Shown one piece after another: positions 47,417 through 57,587 of a stretch of 64,000 bases of DNA (position 1 is its first letter; the number at the start of each line of letters is the position of its first letter). The DNA is from Xanthoparmelia taractica (lineage: Eukaryota > Ascomycota > Lecanoromycetes > Lecanorales > Parmeliaceae). A model generated the notes under the pieces. That model was not told where the DNA came from. It was given only the letters and a program-made list of their open reading frames with translations, and searched no databases. Location of the stretch: the NCBI GenBank assembly GCA_033085395.1, contig JANQBS010000006.1, positions 248,001 through 312,000 of the forward strand, written 5' to 3'. Position numbers and translations under genes: made by a program.

Positions 47417-48078
47417 GAATTTATCAACCTATCTCGAAAGAAGATTCAACCGCCTGAGAGCAAGGCTGGGAGCAGCTTGGCGGAATCTCGCGGGCATCTT
47501 GTAAGATAGGACGAATGACATTGGACAGGAGGGTCGCCTCTCACAGGCAGCCTCGGGTCCGGTTTGCAAATACTAATTTTGTCTTTGTTGTTGCATCTGT
47601 GTTCACATGAATATGCTGTCTGAAAGCCGCATCAAAAATGGGGAGGGAGAGTGATTCTAGTTCAGGGGCTACTTTATGGAATGGAGGAATGGAGAGGATG
47701 ATAACGGATAAAGATACGACTGAGCCGTTGCTAAGCGGCAACATTCAACTTTGCCCCTCCCCCTCCTCTTCCTTATCCCCGCCTTATAAATTTCTACGAA
47801 CACCAGAGTGTTAATTGATTGTTTGTAGTACATACCATTCTCCATCCATTCCATTGCCAGTCCATTGCCATCACGACAACATCATATTACAGTCCTTCAT
47901 AGTTCTTAACACTTGGTAATACTCGACTCATAGGACCCTCTACTCGAACCCTCTACTACAACTGACCCCACGTTCGCTCAAACAAAGCCGGCCAGAGTGC
48001 TTGAGCATCGCCATACTACCTATCTGCTTTTTCAATACCAGAGATATTGATTTCTTCAGTACCAAGATAACCTCAGCC
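47417..48078. promoter_or_regulatory. Upstream region of GABA transaminase
   Basis: About 660 bases containing the SET2 3' region and the UGA1 promoter. A TATAAA lies at 47785-47790 behind a pyrimidine-rich stretch (47756-47778), with GATA motifs further up. Confidence 0.5.
47699..47717 (+). promoter_or_regulatory. Cluster of three GATA motifs
   Basis: TGATAA (matches HGATAR), then GGATAA and AGATAC within 19 bases, about 360 bases before the UGA1 start. Filamentous fungi control GABA catabolism through the AreA GATA factor. Only the first copy fits the strict consensus. Confidence 0.4.
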
Positions 48079-49677
48079 ATGATTACTTTCCTTCGGCCTT
48101 CGTTCCGCTTCTGCTCGCTTACTGGCCTCTCCAATGTTAGGCCCATCAAAACAACGACCAAACCCGCGGCCAGCATGGCGACTGCACAGCTAGCCGAGCG
48201 GACGCACTCGGAACAGCCTTTCTTTCCCGATGAACCATTCAAGCCACACGTACGTACTGCGATCCCCGGTCCGGAGAGTAAGAAAGCCATCGAGGACTTA
48301 AACAAGGTCTTCGATACCCGGAGTCTGAACATGATGGCCAATTACCAGAACAGCTTTGGGAATTACATTGCCGATTTAGACGGCAACGTCTTACTCGACG
48401 TATTTGCACAGATTGCTTCCATACCTGTGGGCTATAGTAACCCGACACTGCTCGCTGCCGCAACGTCGCCTGAGATGGCCAGCGCAATCATCAACCGCCC
48501 AGCCCTAGGTAATTTCCCCCAGCACGATTGGGCAGAAATACTCAGGACTGGCGTCCTTAAAGTTGCACCAAAGGGCCTTGACCAGGTTTTCACTGCAACG
48601 GCAGGCTCTGATGCCAACGAGCTTGCATACAAGGCCGCTTTCATGTGGAAACGCCGCCAGGAACGCGGTGGTGCCGATGTAGACTTCTCGGCCGAGGAGA
48701 TCTCCTCGGCCATGGACAATAAGTCCCCAGGCTCCCCTCACATGTCAATTCTTTCTTTCAAATCCGGCTTCCACGGCCGCCTATTCGGAAGTCTTTCTAC
48801 CACTCGCAGCAAACCGATTCACAAGCTCGACATCCCAGCCTTCGACTGGCCTCAAGCGTCGTTTCCTCACCTCAAGTACCCTCTCGAAGAGCATGCAAGC
48901 GAAAACGCGGCCGAAGAGGCTCGATGCCTTGAGGAGACTGATCACCTGATCAAGAACTTCCACAATCCTGTCGCAGCTGTAGTAGTCGAGCCTGTCCAGT
49001 CCGAAGGCGGCGACAACCACGCCTCTCCAGCCTTTTTCAATGGCCTTCGCGAAATCACAAGACGACATGACGTCATGTTCATTGTTGACGAGGTGCAGAC
49101 TGGTGTTGGCGCAACTGGGAAGTTCTGGGCGCACGACCACTGGAACATGGCCGACCCACCGGATATGGTCACGTTCTCGAAAAAAGCTCAAACGGCTGGC
49201 TACTACTTCGCAAACCCTGATCTCCGACCTAATAAGCCATACCGGCAGTTCAACACCTGGATGGGAGATCCGGCCCGAGCGATTCTCTTCAGAGCCATCA
49301 TTCAGGAAATCGAAAGGCTCAACCTGGTTGAATCCACTGCCCAAGTGGGCGAGTACCTCTATTCGGGACTTGAGAGACTGGCTGAGCGCTATCCCAACGA
49401 GATTCAGAATCTGCGTGGGAAGGGCCAGGGCACATTCCTTGCATGGGACAGTCCTAGGAGGGATGAATTTTTGAAGAAAGCGAAGGGACTGGGTGTCAAC
49501 ATCGGAGGCAGTGGAGAGCGGGCGGTCAGGTTGAGGCCCATGTTGGTTTTCCAAAAGCACCATGGTATGTCTAGTCTCTGCCGTCCGGGACTGTTCGACA
49601 TTCGGAAGCTGACAATTTTTTTCCCTGTATTAGCGGACATCCTCCTTGAGGCGACCGAAAAGCTAGTCTCGACATGA
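48079..49677 (+). CDS. UGA1: 4-aminobutyrate aminotransferase (GABA transaminase), mitochondrial form
   Basis: PLP enzyme that turns GABA plus 2-oxoglutarate into succinic semialdehyde and glutamate. Exons 48079-49564 and 49634-49677 give 509 residues. The basic leader MITFLRPSFRFCSLTG suggests mitochondrial import; a start at MATAQLAE (48175) would give a cytosolic form. Motifs: NYQNSFGNYIADLDGNVLLD, VFTATAGSDANELAYKAAFM, GFHGRLFGSLSTT, VVVEPVQSEGGDNHASPAFF, MFIVDEVQTGVGATGKFWAH (PLP-binding Asp) and DMVTFSKKAQTAGYY (Schiff-base Lys), RQFNTWMGDP. Splicing produces the family end VFQKHHADILLEATEKL. The 69-base intron is stop-free and in frame. Confidence 0.95.
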   Translation: MITFLRPSFRFCSLTGLSNVRPIKTTTKPAASMATAQLAERTHSEQPFFPDEPFKPHVRTAIPGPESKKAIEDLNKVFDTRSLNMMANYQNSFGNYIADLDGNVLLDVFAQIASIPVGYSNPTLLAAATSPEMASAIINRPALGNFPQHDWAEILRTGVLKVAPKGLDQVFTATAGSDANELAYKAAFMWKRRQERGGADVDFSAEEISSAMDNKSPGSPHMSILSFKSGFHGRLFGSLSTTRSKPIHKLDIPAFDWPQASFPHLKYPLEEHASENAAEEARCLEETDHLIKNFHNPVAAVVVEPVQSEGGDNHASPAFFNGLREITRRHDVMFIVDEVQTGVGATGKFWAHDHWNMADPPDMVTFSKKAQTAGYYFANPDLRPNKPYRQFNTWMGDPARAILFRAIIQEIERLNLVESTAQVGEYLYSGLERLAERYPNEIQNLRGKGQGTFLAWDSPRRDEFLKKAKGLGVNIGGSGERAVRLRPMLVFQKHHGMSSLCRPGLFDIRKLTIFFPVLADILLEATEKLVST

Positions 49678-50355
49678 TTGATGCTATTCCGGCGTATGAC
49701 TGGATCTCTGAAACAGTGAGTGGCGTTAAATTAAAGCACAAAACCTGCAAGTATGGCCTACGGACTCGAGGTGATGCTATTTATCTTTGCTGTTCGAAGA
49801 GTACAGTGAATCTCGGAACGATACGGGCTCTTACCGCGCTTTTTTTGCGACCACTCCATCATACCTCTTGGCGGCACCAGTCAGGGACATCATCACCCGC
49901 GCGACCCATCTGTTGTGCATATACAGTCCTCAAGGCTCTCCGACCTCCCAGTAACGCCTGAAACGGTAGTCCTATCAGTAACCCGTAATCGGTGACAGTG
50001 ACGCCATATTGCGTTAAGATCATGGATCACCTGTAGCGCTCGAGAGCTTCAGCATCCGATTCTTAGGGAGAGGAGAGGTGTCTGTTGCGGGTCGCAGAAC
50101 TTCAAGGGTAAAAAGCAACGAGTAAACGTTCTAATGAGATGCTTTCGCGCGAGACGGGCCAGAGTGCCTGGATAAAATATCGAAGAGCAATAAATATTGT
50201 TCAGAAAGGAGTATTCGAGAGTTAATATTGACATAAGAGTAATAAATAGTCCGTTAATGCAGGAAGCTCCGATCATTGATGTCTCCCTCCCCTCCGCCCT
50301 TTCAACAATCTGTCCCTATACCTTCTGCGCCGCATCCACCGTAACCCACCCACTC
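49678..50355. other. Convergent gap between UGA1 and the rhodopsin-domain gene
   Basis: About 680 bases with both 3' regions. No coding or RNA signal was recognised. Confidence 0.5.
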
Positions 50356-51765
50356 TTACTTATTCAGATACGAAAACTCGTCCTCCAGCGTATCGGCCCG
50401 CCCCAACTTGGGACTACTCTCCAAAGTCGCACTATCATAATCCAGCCTGGGTTCCTTCTTCGTCGGGCTCGGCGGCCCGGGCAAAGTCGTCGCACCACCA
50501 CCCGCACTCGACATTACCCCCGCGCTCTGGCTCCCACCTCGCCCATCGGCCCACATCTTCTCATTATGATGCGACGCGCTGCTCCGGCTCGTGTTGCCGG
50601 ACGAGGTGTAGAGGTTCAGCGAGCGGAGTATGGGGTAGGATTTGCCAAAGTCCGGGAAGAATTTCTGGAGCATGTGGTTGTAGAGGTGGTGGACGGCGGG
50701 GATGGAGGCGATGATGATGCCGATGTTTTGTTCGAGGAAGGCCCAGAAGCTCATGGGGACGTTGTGCCCTGGGGAATTGCGTGAGCGTCGATCGAAACAG
50801 CGTCTTATAATTGAAGAAAAAAGGAGGGGGGGGGGGGTATTTGAAAAGACGCAGTGCTTACAGGTAAAATCCTCGATTGCAAAGTTGATATCCAAGGTCC
50901 TGAGAGTGGCGCACACCGCGGTACTGTTGGAAGCGTGTCAGTCTCGTAGCTTTGACTGTGCGTTCTTGGTGCATAATCTCACAAGAGGCCCAGTCCCAAG
51001 AGGACGAAAAGAGATATCTTCCGGCCGATTTTGGCCTGCAGGTTCCGGAGAAAGAAGATGGGCAGGACGACGCACAGCAGGTCCATCACTGCAGAGGCAG
51101 CTGGTTCCACCACGTCAATGGTGATTCAGGGCGTTCCATAAGATATGGAGGAGTCAACATACCACCCTGGGTCTTTGCGATGATGGTCAAGTCCGAACGT
51201 GGGATGCAACGCGCCTGGACGTTTGGATCCCACGTCCCCCGAGTAGGGATACATCCGAGCAGAATGAGCAGACATGTGGCGGTGCTGATGATTGCAAAAA
51301 CGGCAATGATGATGTAGGTGTACCGGTGGTATTCTCGGTGCTCGGGAGGTGCAAGACGGAGAACGAAGAGACACACGGAGACTCTGACGAAGAATGTCCC
51401 AATGGTGTGGGTGACCTTTTTGATTGTAGTTATGAGAAGGACATTGCTGATCTGCTCAGGCGGTACGTATTGGATGTGTCTCCCGAACCCATGGCCCACT
51501 TGGAAAGTTGTGAGGATGGCTTGGGCAATCGCAAAGCCCTGGGGGATGGCGTCAGCGGGTGACTGTCTGTCTTCGAGGAAAATCCTATGAATCAATTTAC
51601 CAAGGCTATCACAATCGTCCAGTCATCGGCGCCTGCTATTTTACGGTGGAACGCTCGTGTGTATATACGCAGAAAAATGAGCAAAGATGCAACCGACACG
51701 GTGATCCATTGACCGACGAGGAGGCTGGATCCGCGACTTTTGTTCGTGGGTAAGGAGGTAGACAT
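50356..51765 (-). CDS. Fungal rhodopsin-domain integral membrane protein (PTH11/SAT4-like family)
   Basis: Seven-helix membrane protein of the large fungal family related to the receptor PTH11; ligand and role unknown. The start at 51765 reads MSTSLPTNKSRGSSLLVGQW, then ITVSVASLLIFLRIYTRAFH and RKIAGADDWTIVIAL, the family's helix 1-loop signature. After an intron: GFAIAQAILTTFQVGHGFGR, HIQYVPPEQISNVLLITTIK, KVTHTIGTFFVRVSVCLFVL and the YIIIAVFAIISTATCLLILL helix, then GCIPTRGTWDP. Later exons give VMDLLCVVLPIFFLRNLQAK, TLDINFAIEDFT and WAFLEQNIGIIIASIPAVHH. The cytosolic tail is Ser/Gly-rich, ending EDEFSYLNK. It lacks a visible CFEM Cys pattern at the N-terminus. An intron contains a G12 tract on the plus strand. 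Exact junctions are partly inferred. Confidence 0.82.
50826..50837. repeat. G12 homopolymer tract inside an intron
   Basis: Twelve consecutive G on the plus strand (C12 in the transcript) in an intron of the rhodopsin-domain gene. Confidence 0.9.
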
Positions 51766-52570
51766 ATCAGCTAAGTAGCAAAGCGGACGGAGAAGAAAGG
51801 AGACGATGGTGAACGAGAGAAGCTGGGTAGCATGGTTTTGAGAAGCACAAGGCACGAAGGCACACACGGCAGTGGAGAAAGAGTTAGAATGTCAACATTT
51901 TCCTATCAGCCAGCCATTCCGGCAGTGACGGAAGCATAGATGTATGGGAGTATAACAGAGGCAGCACGGGCCGGATTGATGGTCCATGACCTTTCTGCTT
52001 GCATTTGCCTTTGCCTTTCCACAAATCGTGCCACAATTCCCCCAGCTTGAGTGACGCCTAGGAATAGAGAGTTGGCTGGCTGGACTGGATGAACTCTTGA
52101 GTTCATGCCTCTCAAAATTGTCACCATCATAGAGGACAGCTTTGTCCACGATTGTAAAGAAAAAATTCCTTACTTCCTCTTATTTATTGCGAGTCATGAT
52201 CAGTAAGCTTAGAAACAACGTACTTTAGGATCCTGAGCGACCTACAGAAAGGCCTGGGCCGGTCCGCGGGAGGCAATCGGGTGGCTTGAGCCCTAAAGCG
52301 TCCCTAAACTCGGGCTTTCTGCCTGCAGAGTTAAAGAGCTCCAGGTGGACCTTGAACCCACTTCGACTATTCGCGACATACTTCCCAACAGTTTGAGCAC
52401 AATTCTGTTTGTGGATGCTCTTGCTGGTGACGATGACCTCGATTTGGTGATGCTGATGACTATCTCGGTATTTGCACCGTTTCTCCCAACCCAATCACAG
52501 CTCGGACCACCAGCAAAAGTCACAGCTTTGTCAAAATTCCGGTATCTGCAGACTAGATCCTACTTCGCTT
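51766..52570. other. Gap between the rhodopsin-domain gene and MID1
   Basis: About 800 bases: upstream region of the rhodopsin-domain gene and 3' region of MID1. Nothing coding recognised. Confidence 0.5.
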
Positions 52571-54462
52571 TCATAATGTCGTAACCATGAACGCCGCAGC
52601 CAAAGCCGCGTAGAACGCCACAACTCCCGTTACCCTCAGGCCAGCAGCCTCGTTTATGAGCGTCCATGGCCTATTGCACGTAACACTATCCCCTTGAGGT
52701 TTGCCGTAACTGTAATTCAATCCGTGCCCTTCCAAGGGACAAGCGAATTGCAAAGCAGCCGGACAACTTCGGATGAGATTATAACATATGTCTTCACATG
52801 GCAGCAGCTCCTTATACGGGCCAGGTTTGATGACAGCATCAATCATAGGGTTGCGACTGCTGTTGAAGGCGACCTTCGTGCCCATATCCGGGATGAACGC
52901 CGGGTCGCCATCAGTCAGAATTGCGGAGGATGGGGGGATGTGTTTATAATTGACCGCCCTGGGCTGCAGGTACGAAGCTGTGTTCGAGAGATCCGCGCAT
53001 CTGGGTATAGTGACCGCGCAAAGCCACTGTTTGTAGGCGGCGTCGCAATCGTTGCAATTTCTGGCGAGAGAATACTGAGCAGAGGATGTCGTGTTGCACG
53101 GAATTTGTTGGAGCGAGTACGTGAAGTTCTGATAGGAAGAATTCGCGTATTGGTCATAGTGTTGGAGAAGTTGTGTTGTATTAATTTGAGGATTAGCCGG
53201 AACTGCATATGCAACGGAGGTGCAAAAGGGCAGGTCGAAGAGAAGAGCGCAGTTTTCGACTGGAACAACGCTGTTAGACTCTGCAACAGGAACAGGGAGA
53301 TATTGAGGGACTAACAAGACTTCGTGGTGAAGTTTCTGAGATTTGCAGAATTCCACACCGTGCCTCCACCACCTACCACCCCACGCCCTGGATCTGTGGA
53401 GTTGATAGCTAATACAGCGTTATACGTCGAGCTTCGATTAAGATTCTTTACATAGAATCGTTGTTTAGGTAGGCCATCACCAGCTGCCGTCATAGCAGTC
53501 TCGACATCTGAGCCTTTGATCTGTGCCAGATTCTGCAGGCCGCATACTGAATTCTGTAGCCCTAGGATGGAAGGACTTTCCTTATTCTGCAAAAACAAGC
53601 TAAACACCTGTGATCTACCCATCCACTGCTGAAACACAGGATCCGAGGTACTCGTATTATCGGTTAAGTTCGTCGTGTAGAGGAGGGCCGAGTTGATGTC
53701 GCTATCGACAAAATGAACACTGAAATTGAGGTCGCTGTATAAAGAGGCATAAAATCCATCAATAGATGCCGTAAGCTGGTAGTTGTAGACCCCGTCATAG
53801 TCCTCATTTGCAGGAGCATAGACCCCAAAGTAAACTCCATTCTTAGTGGATATGTTCAACCACCCAAAGCCTCCTTCAACTGGCACGGCATGGTCATATT
53901 TGTTCTCATCAGGCTGTTGATTGGTCGATGATGTTGAAATGTAGAGCTTCAATTGATCGGGGACGCTATCTGAATTAGGATCTTTGGCCAGAGGCAGCCG
54001 GCAAGTCGTGAGACTTATGTAGAGCTCTACTTCGCTTGGGTCGTCTGGAATGGCGGAGACATTTTGTCCTTTGAAGTATGATGGAAGGCCAGGTGCCTGG
54101 GGCGTTTTGGGTCCAAACAACGTTGCATTGGGAAAATTCCAATATTGGCTAGTGCCTTGAATGATATCCCGGATACCTGGGGCATTGTTCGCTAATGTTT
54201 GGTTAACTTCTCCAGCTCTGCCGATAGTGCTTCGGTCAGCGCCAGTGAACTCTGGCTCATATGTTTCTAGGTCATGTCCTGCATCAACCTCCTGGGCACC
54301 GTTTAATTGTGGGTGATTATGACCCTCATGGCCTATCGAGTTCTCTTTTGCTGTAAAGGCATATTGGGTGAATAGGACTGTCCAGGCGAGTATAAGGGAA
54401 AGAGAGGCAAGCGGTGACGGTGCTGTTGATTGCGGAAGATGCGTGTTCCTAGGTAGTCGCAT
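52571..54462 (-). CDS. MID1: Stretch-activated calcium channel subunit Mid1
   Basis: Plasma-membrane and ER glycoprotein that works with Cch1 in calcium entry. The start at 54462 gives a signal peptide (SPLASLSLILAWTVLFTQYA). The ectodomain has many N-glycosylation sites, with NFPNATLFGPKTPQAPGLPS, VELYISLTTCRLP, GGFGWLNISTKNGVYFGVYA and QQWMGRSQVFSLFLQNKESP. The C-terminal Cys-rich part has CALLFDLPFCTSVAYAVPAN, RNCNDCDAAYKQWLCAVTIP and LLPCEDICYNLIRSCPAALQ, then FACP and a hydrophobic end (TGVVAFYAALAAAFMVTTL) that could be a membrane anchor. The frame breaks at 53311-53356: one frame ends NFTTKSC-stop, the other resumes before ENCALLF. A 50-base intron (GTCTTG to AACAG, giving NFTTNVVPVENC) would repair it, but its donor is poor; a true frameshift is possible. 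Confidence 0.87.
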
Positions 54463-54813
54463 GGATGAAGAGAATAAGCCAGCTCGCTCTACCAGCAGTT
54501 GAACCTCGAGCGACAGTTCAAAGGCACTGGCGCAAGGAAGCTAAGCATTCAAACATCAACATCGAGGTAAAGATTTCGAGCACTCAAGATGATATACTGT
54601 AGTAAACGGCCTAAATTCATAATCTACCGCGGCTACAGTTGCTTTTCGAGCTTCAAGGCGGCAAAACTTGCACTTTTGACGAATGCATTCACTCCCGCAG
54701 TCACCACCGTCAGTCAAATTCATGCTCCAAGAGCATGGACTGCAAATTCTCATAATCACAGGTGTTTCTATCGAGACCCATTACAGGCTGTAATATGTTG
54801 CCGACGCTCTGTG
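54463..54813. promoter_or_regulatory. Divergent promoter of MID1 and COQ8
   Basis: 351 bases between the two start codons. The COQ8 frame is open upstream but the first suitable ATG near a basic leader is at 54814. Confidence 0.5.
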
Positions 54814-57436
54814 ATGACAGGAAGACGCCTTCTTGATGTTGCAGCCATCTTCAAGGCTTCCCGAGGCGTTGCTGCAAAGCATGTCGTCCTCCGCCAGCAT
54901 CAATTGGATGTCTACACCAAGACTTCCTCTCTTGCCAAAGCTATCAAATCGCAGACTGACCGAGTCACTCTCACGGTGAAGGCTGCCTCAGATTTGGCAG
55001 AACGATTCAGTGGGCCCGGACCCGATCATTATACGCAGGCATCGCAATCCAGAAGATCTCCCCAGGATGTGTCTATGCGCGGTCAGGATGCGGCTTCGGG
55101 AGTAAATGAGAGGTCAGAGAAGGCGGAGGATCTTCCTCAGGAGCATTATTACGGGTCATACCCAGAAGCGCCGCGAACAGAAACCGTGAAAGCCCAGTTA
55201 GCTGATGTAAGAGGCGAGACAAGTGGGGGCTTACCGTTCAATTCATCTGGCAGGACAGGTATTCCAGATCATGCGGTGAAGAAGGATTCCACGACGTCAG
55301 GGAAGGATAAACAACTAGAGCGGCAGACAGAAAAGCACATCCCGTCTCAGCCCGCTGAGCGTCCGCCTGCCGCACTTTCTGACGAGCCAAGTTTACAAGC
55401 AGATCGAGATCTGGATGTCTCTTATACGCCTTCACTGCCAGATGAAGAAGTTGTTTCAACTCTGCCACGACTTAAGTTACCTAAGGGTACAGAAAACGCT
55501 CAGGGTAGCGACAAACATGTCCTTCATGCCCCAGTCAACCAAGATGGCTTCTACTCCATATCTGCAGAAAGTGACGAACAGCCCATTCCGCAAGCACAAG
55601 CTATTCCAGAGCAAGGGGAACCCTCCGATGAAGCGTACAGCGAACTGTTCCACAGTCCAAGGGTAGCCAGGATGTTGGGTGGTAAGCCAAATTCGGGTAA
55701 GCCTTCCAAAGGACTGGAAATGCCTGGTGCTCAAGAGGCGCCCGTGAAGCAGAACAAGCGCCCACAAGAAATAGATCAGGTCTCGTCCAGTGTTCGGACA
55801 CCGGCGCAAGAGAGTCGAGACGAAGCTCCAAGCTCACCAACCCAGATCGTAGATTCAAGACCCTCTCAAGCCAAGGGTAGCGAGGATGTGCACAACCTAG
55901 CCGAAAACCTGGCCAAAGACACGGGAGCAATAAATGCGGATCCGTCCCAGGTAAATCTCGCACGAGACGTGACCGTGACTTTGATGCTGGTTGGCTGACG
56001 GCAGTTCTGTAGCTTCCTAAAGACCTGGAAGCAGGTCCAACAAAACCTCCATACGAGATGCAAGAGTCTCGAGTGCCGTCTTCTCGGTTTGGCAGATTCT
56101 GGCAATACGGAGGTTTAGCCACGTCCATGACTTTTGGAGCAGTTGGTGAAAGCCTCCGTCGCGCTATTGGAGGCGGCGGTGAGACTGGTGGGTCTTTGAT
56201 GCTCAGCGCTGGCAACATGGAAAGACTTGTAGCCAAGCTATCTAGAATGCGAGGCGCAGCTTTGAAGTTGGGCCAAATGATGAGCTTTCAAGGTCAGTCA
56301 GTCACCACGTAGTATTTAATGTACTGCCACTCATGCTCGTAACAGATTCCAAAATGCTACCGGGACCGATCAGCGAAGTTCTGCAACGCGTCCAAGATAA
56401 CGCCGACTACATGCCTGCTTCTCAACGTAACAAGGTCCTCGCAAGTAACCTCGGTGCAGATTGGCGCGATCTCTTTTCCTCTTTCGACGAAAAGCCTATG
56501 GCAGCCGCATCTATTGGCCAGGTCCACAGCGCTATTCTGAAGTCCTCAACCCAGCGTGTCGCGGTAAAGGTTCAATATCCAGGGGTGGCCGACTCGATTG
56601 ATAGCGACCTCTCGAATCTCTCCATACTACTCACCGCCTCCCGCCTTCTTCCCAAAGGTCTTTTCCTAGACAAAACAATCGCGAACGCCCGAACCGAATT
56701 AGCTTGGGAATGCGATTACGTCCGCGAAGCCAAGATGGGCGAACGCTTCAGTGCACTTCTCGCTGATGAGAAAGAAATCTTCCACGTACCGACCATCATA
56801 TCCGAAGCTTCGGGCCCACAGGTCCTGACCGCAGAATACCTCCACGGCACGGGAGTCACCAAGGTCCAGACCTTCACCCAAGAGCAACGGGATTGGATCG
56901 GCAGCCAGATACTGCGTCTCTGCCTGCGGGAGATTACAGAGTTCAAGTTAATGCAGACCGATCCCAATTGGACGAATTTCCTCTACAACGCCTCGACCAA
57001 AAAGCTCGAGCTCCTTGATTTCGGCGCCAGCCGAGACTTCCCTGACCACTTCATCAAGCCCTATATCCGCACCTTGCTCGCAGCCTCTCGCTCCGACCGC
57101 GCTGCCGTGCGCGATTTGAGCATTCAATTGGGTTACTTGACCGGGCACGAGAGTCAAGCTATGCTCAATGCGCATGTCGATTCCGTCCTGACGCTCGCGG
57201 AGCCGTTTGCCGAGAACGCGGCAGAGGTCTATGATTTCCGGGATCAGACGATTACGGATAGGGTGAGGGGGTTCATCCCCGTGATGGTGAGGGAACGGCT
57301 GGCGCCACCGCCCGAGGAGACGTACAGTTTGCATCGGAAACTGAGCGGGGCTTTTCTGCTGTGTGCGAGGTTGGGGTCTAGGGTTCGGTGCAGGGAGATG
57401 TTTGCAACGGCCATGAGCAGAGCTCATATCGAATAA
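54814..57436 (+). CDS. COQ8: Atypical kinase COQ8/ABC1 (coenzyme Q biosynthesis), with long N-terminal extension
   Basis: Mitochondrial UbiB-family protein needed for the coenzyme Q biosynthetic complex. Exons 54814-55950, 56013-56292 and 56346-57436 give 835 residues. The leader MTGRRLLDVAAIFKASRGVA is basic and amphipathic. About 350 low-complexity residues follow (Ser, Glu, Gln, Pro-rich), after which the conserved part begins: VPSSRFGRFWQYGGLATSMT. The diagnostic KxGQ motif is in RGAALKLGQMMSFQ (near 463), the Ala-rich loop in KPMAAASIGQVHSA, VAVKVQYPGV holds the Lys, ELAWECDYVREAKMGERF follows, then catalytic MQTDPNWTNFLYN and LDFGASRDF. The extension is long for the family, but splicing ties it to the kinase part in frame. 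Convergent with the yellow-family gene, 151 bases apart. Confidence 0.93.
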
Positions 57437-57587
57437 ACGTCACAGCTTTTCGCTGCAAGATTGATGAGTATTTCTTGAGGATTCACATCAATGCACATAT
57501 AGAAGTACATGATCAGCCTTTTTTTTTGTGTATAATTAATTCATTTACATTGTATTCATAAGGTACTTCTGTTCATTAAGCGCGCTT

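Noticed and set aside
48781..49563. 260-codon minus ORF opposite UGA1
   Set aside because: Antisense of a firmly identified aminotransferase; no independent motif.
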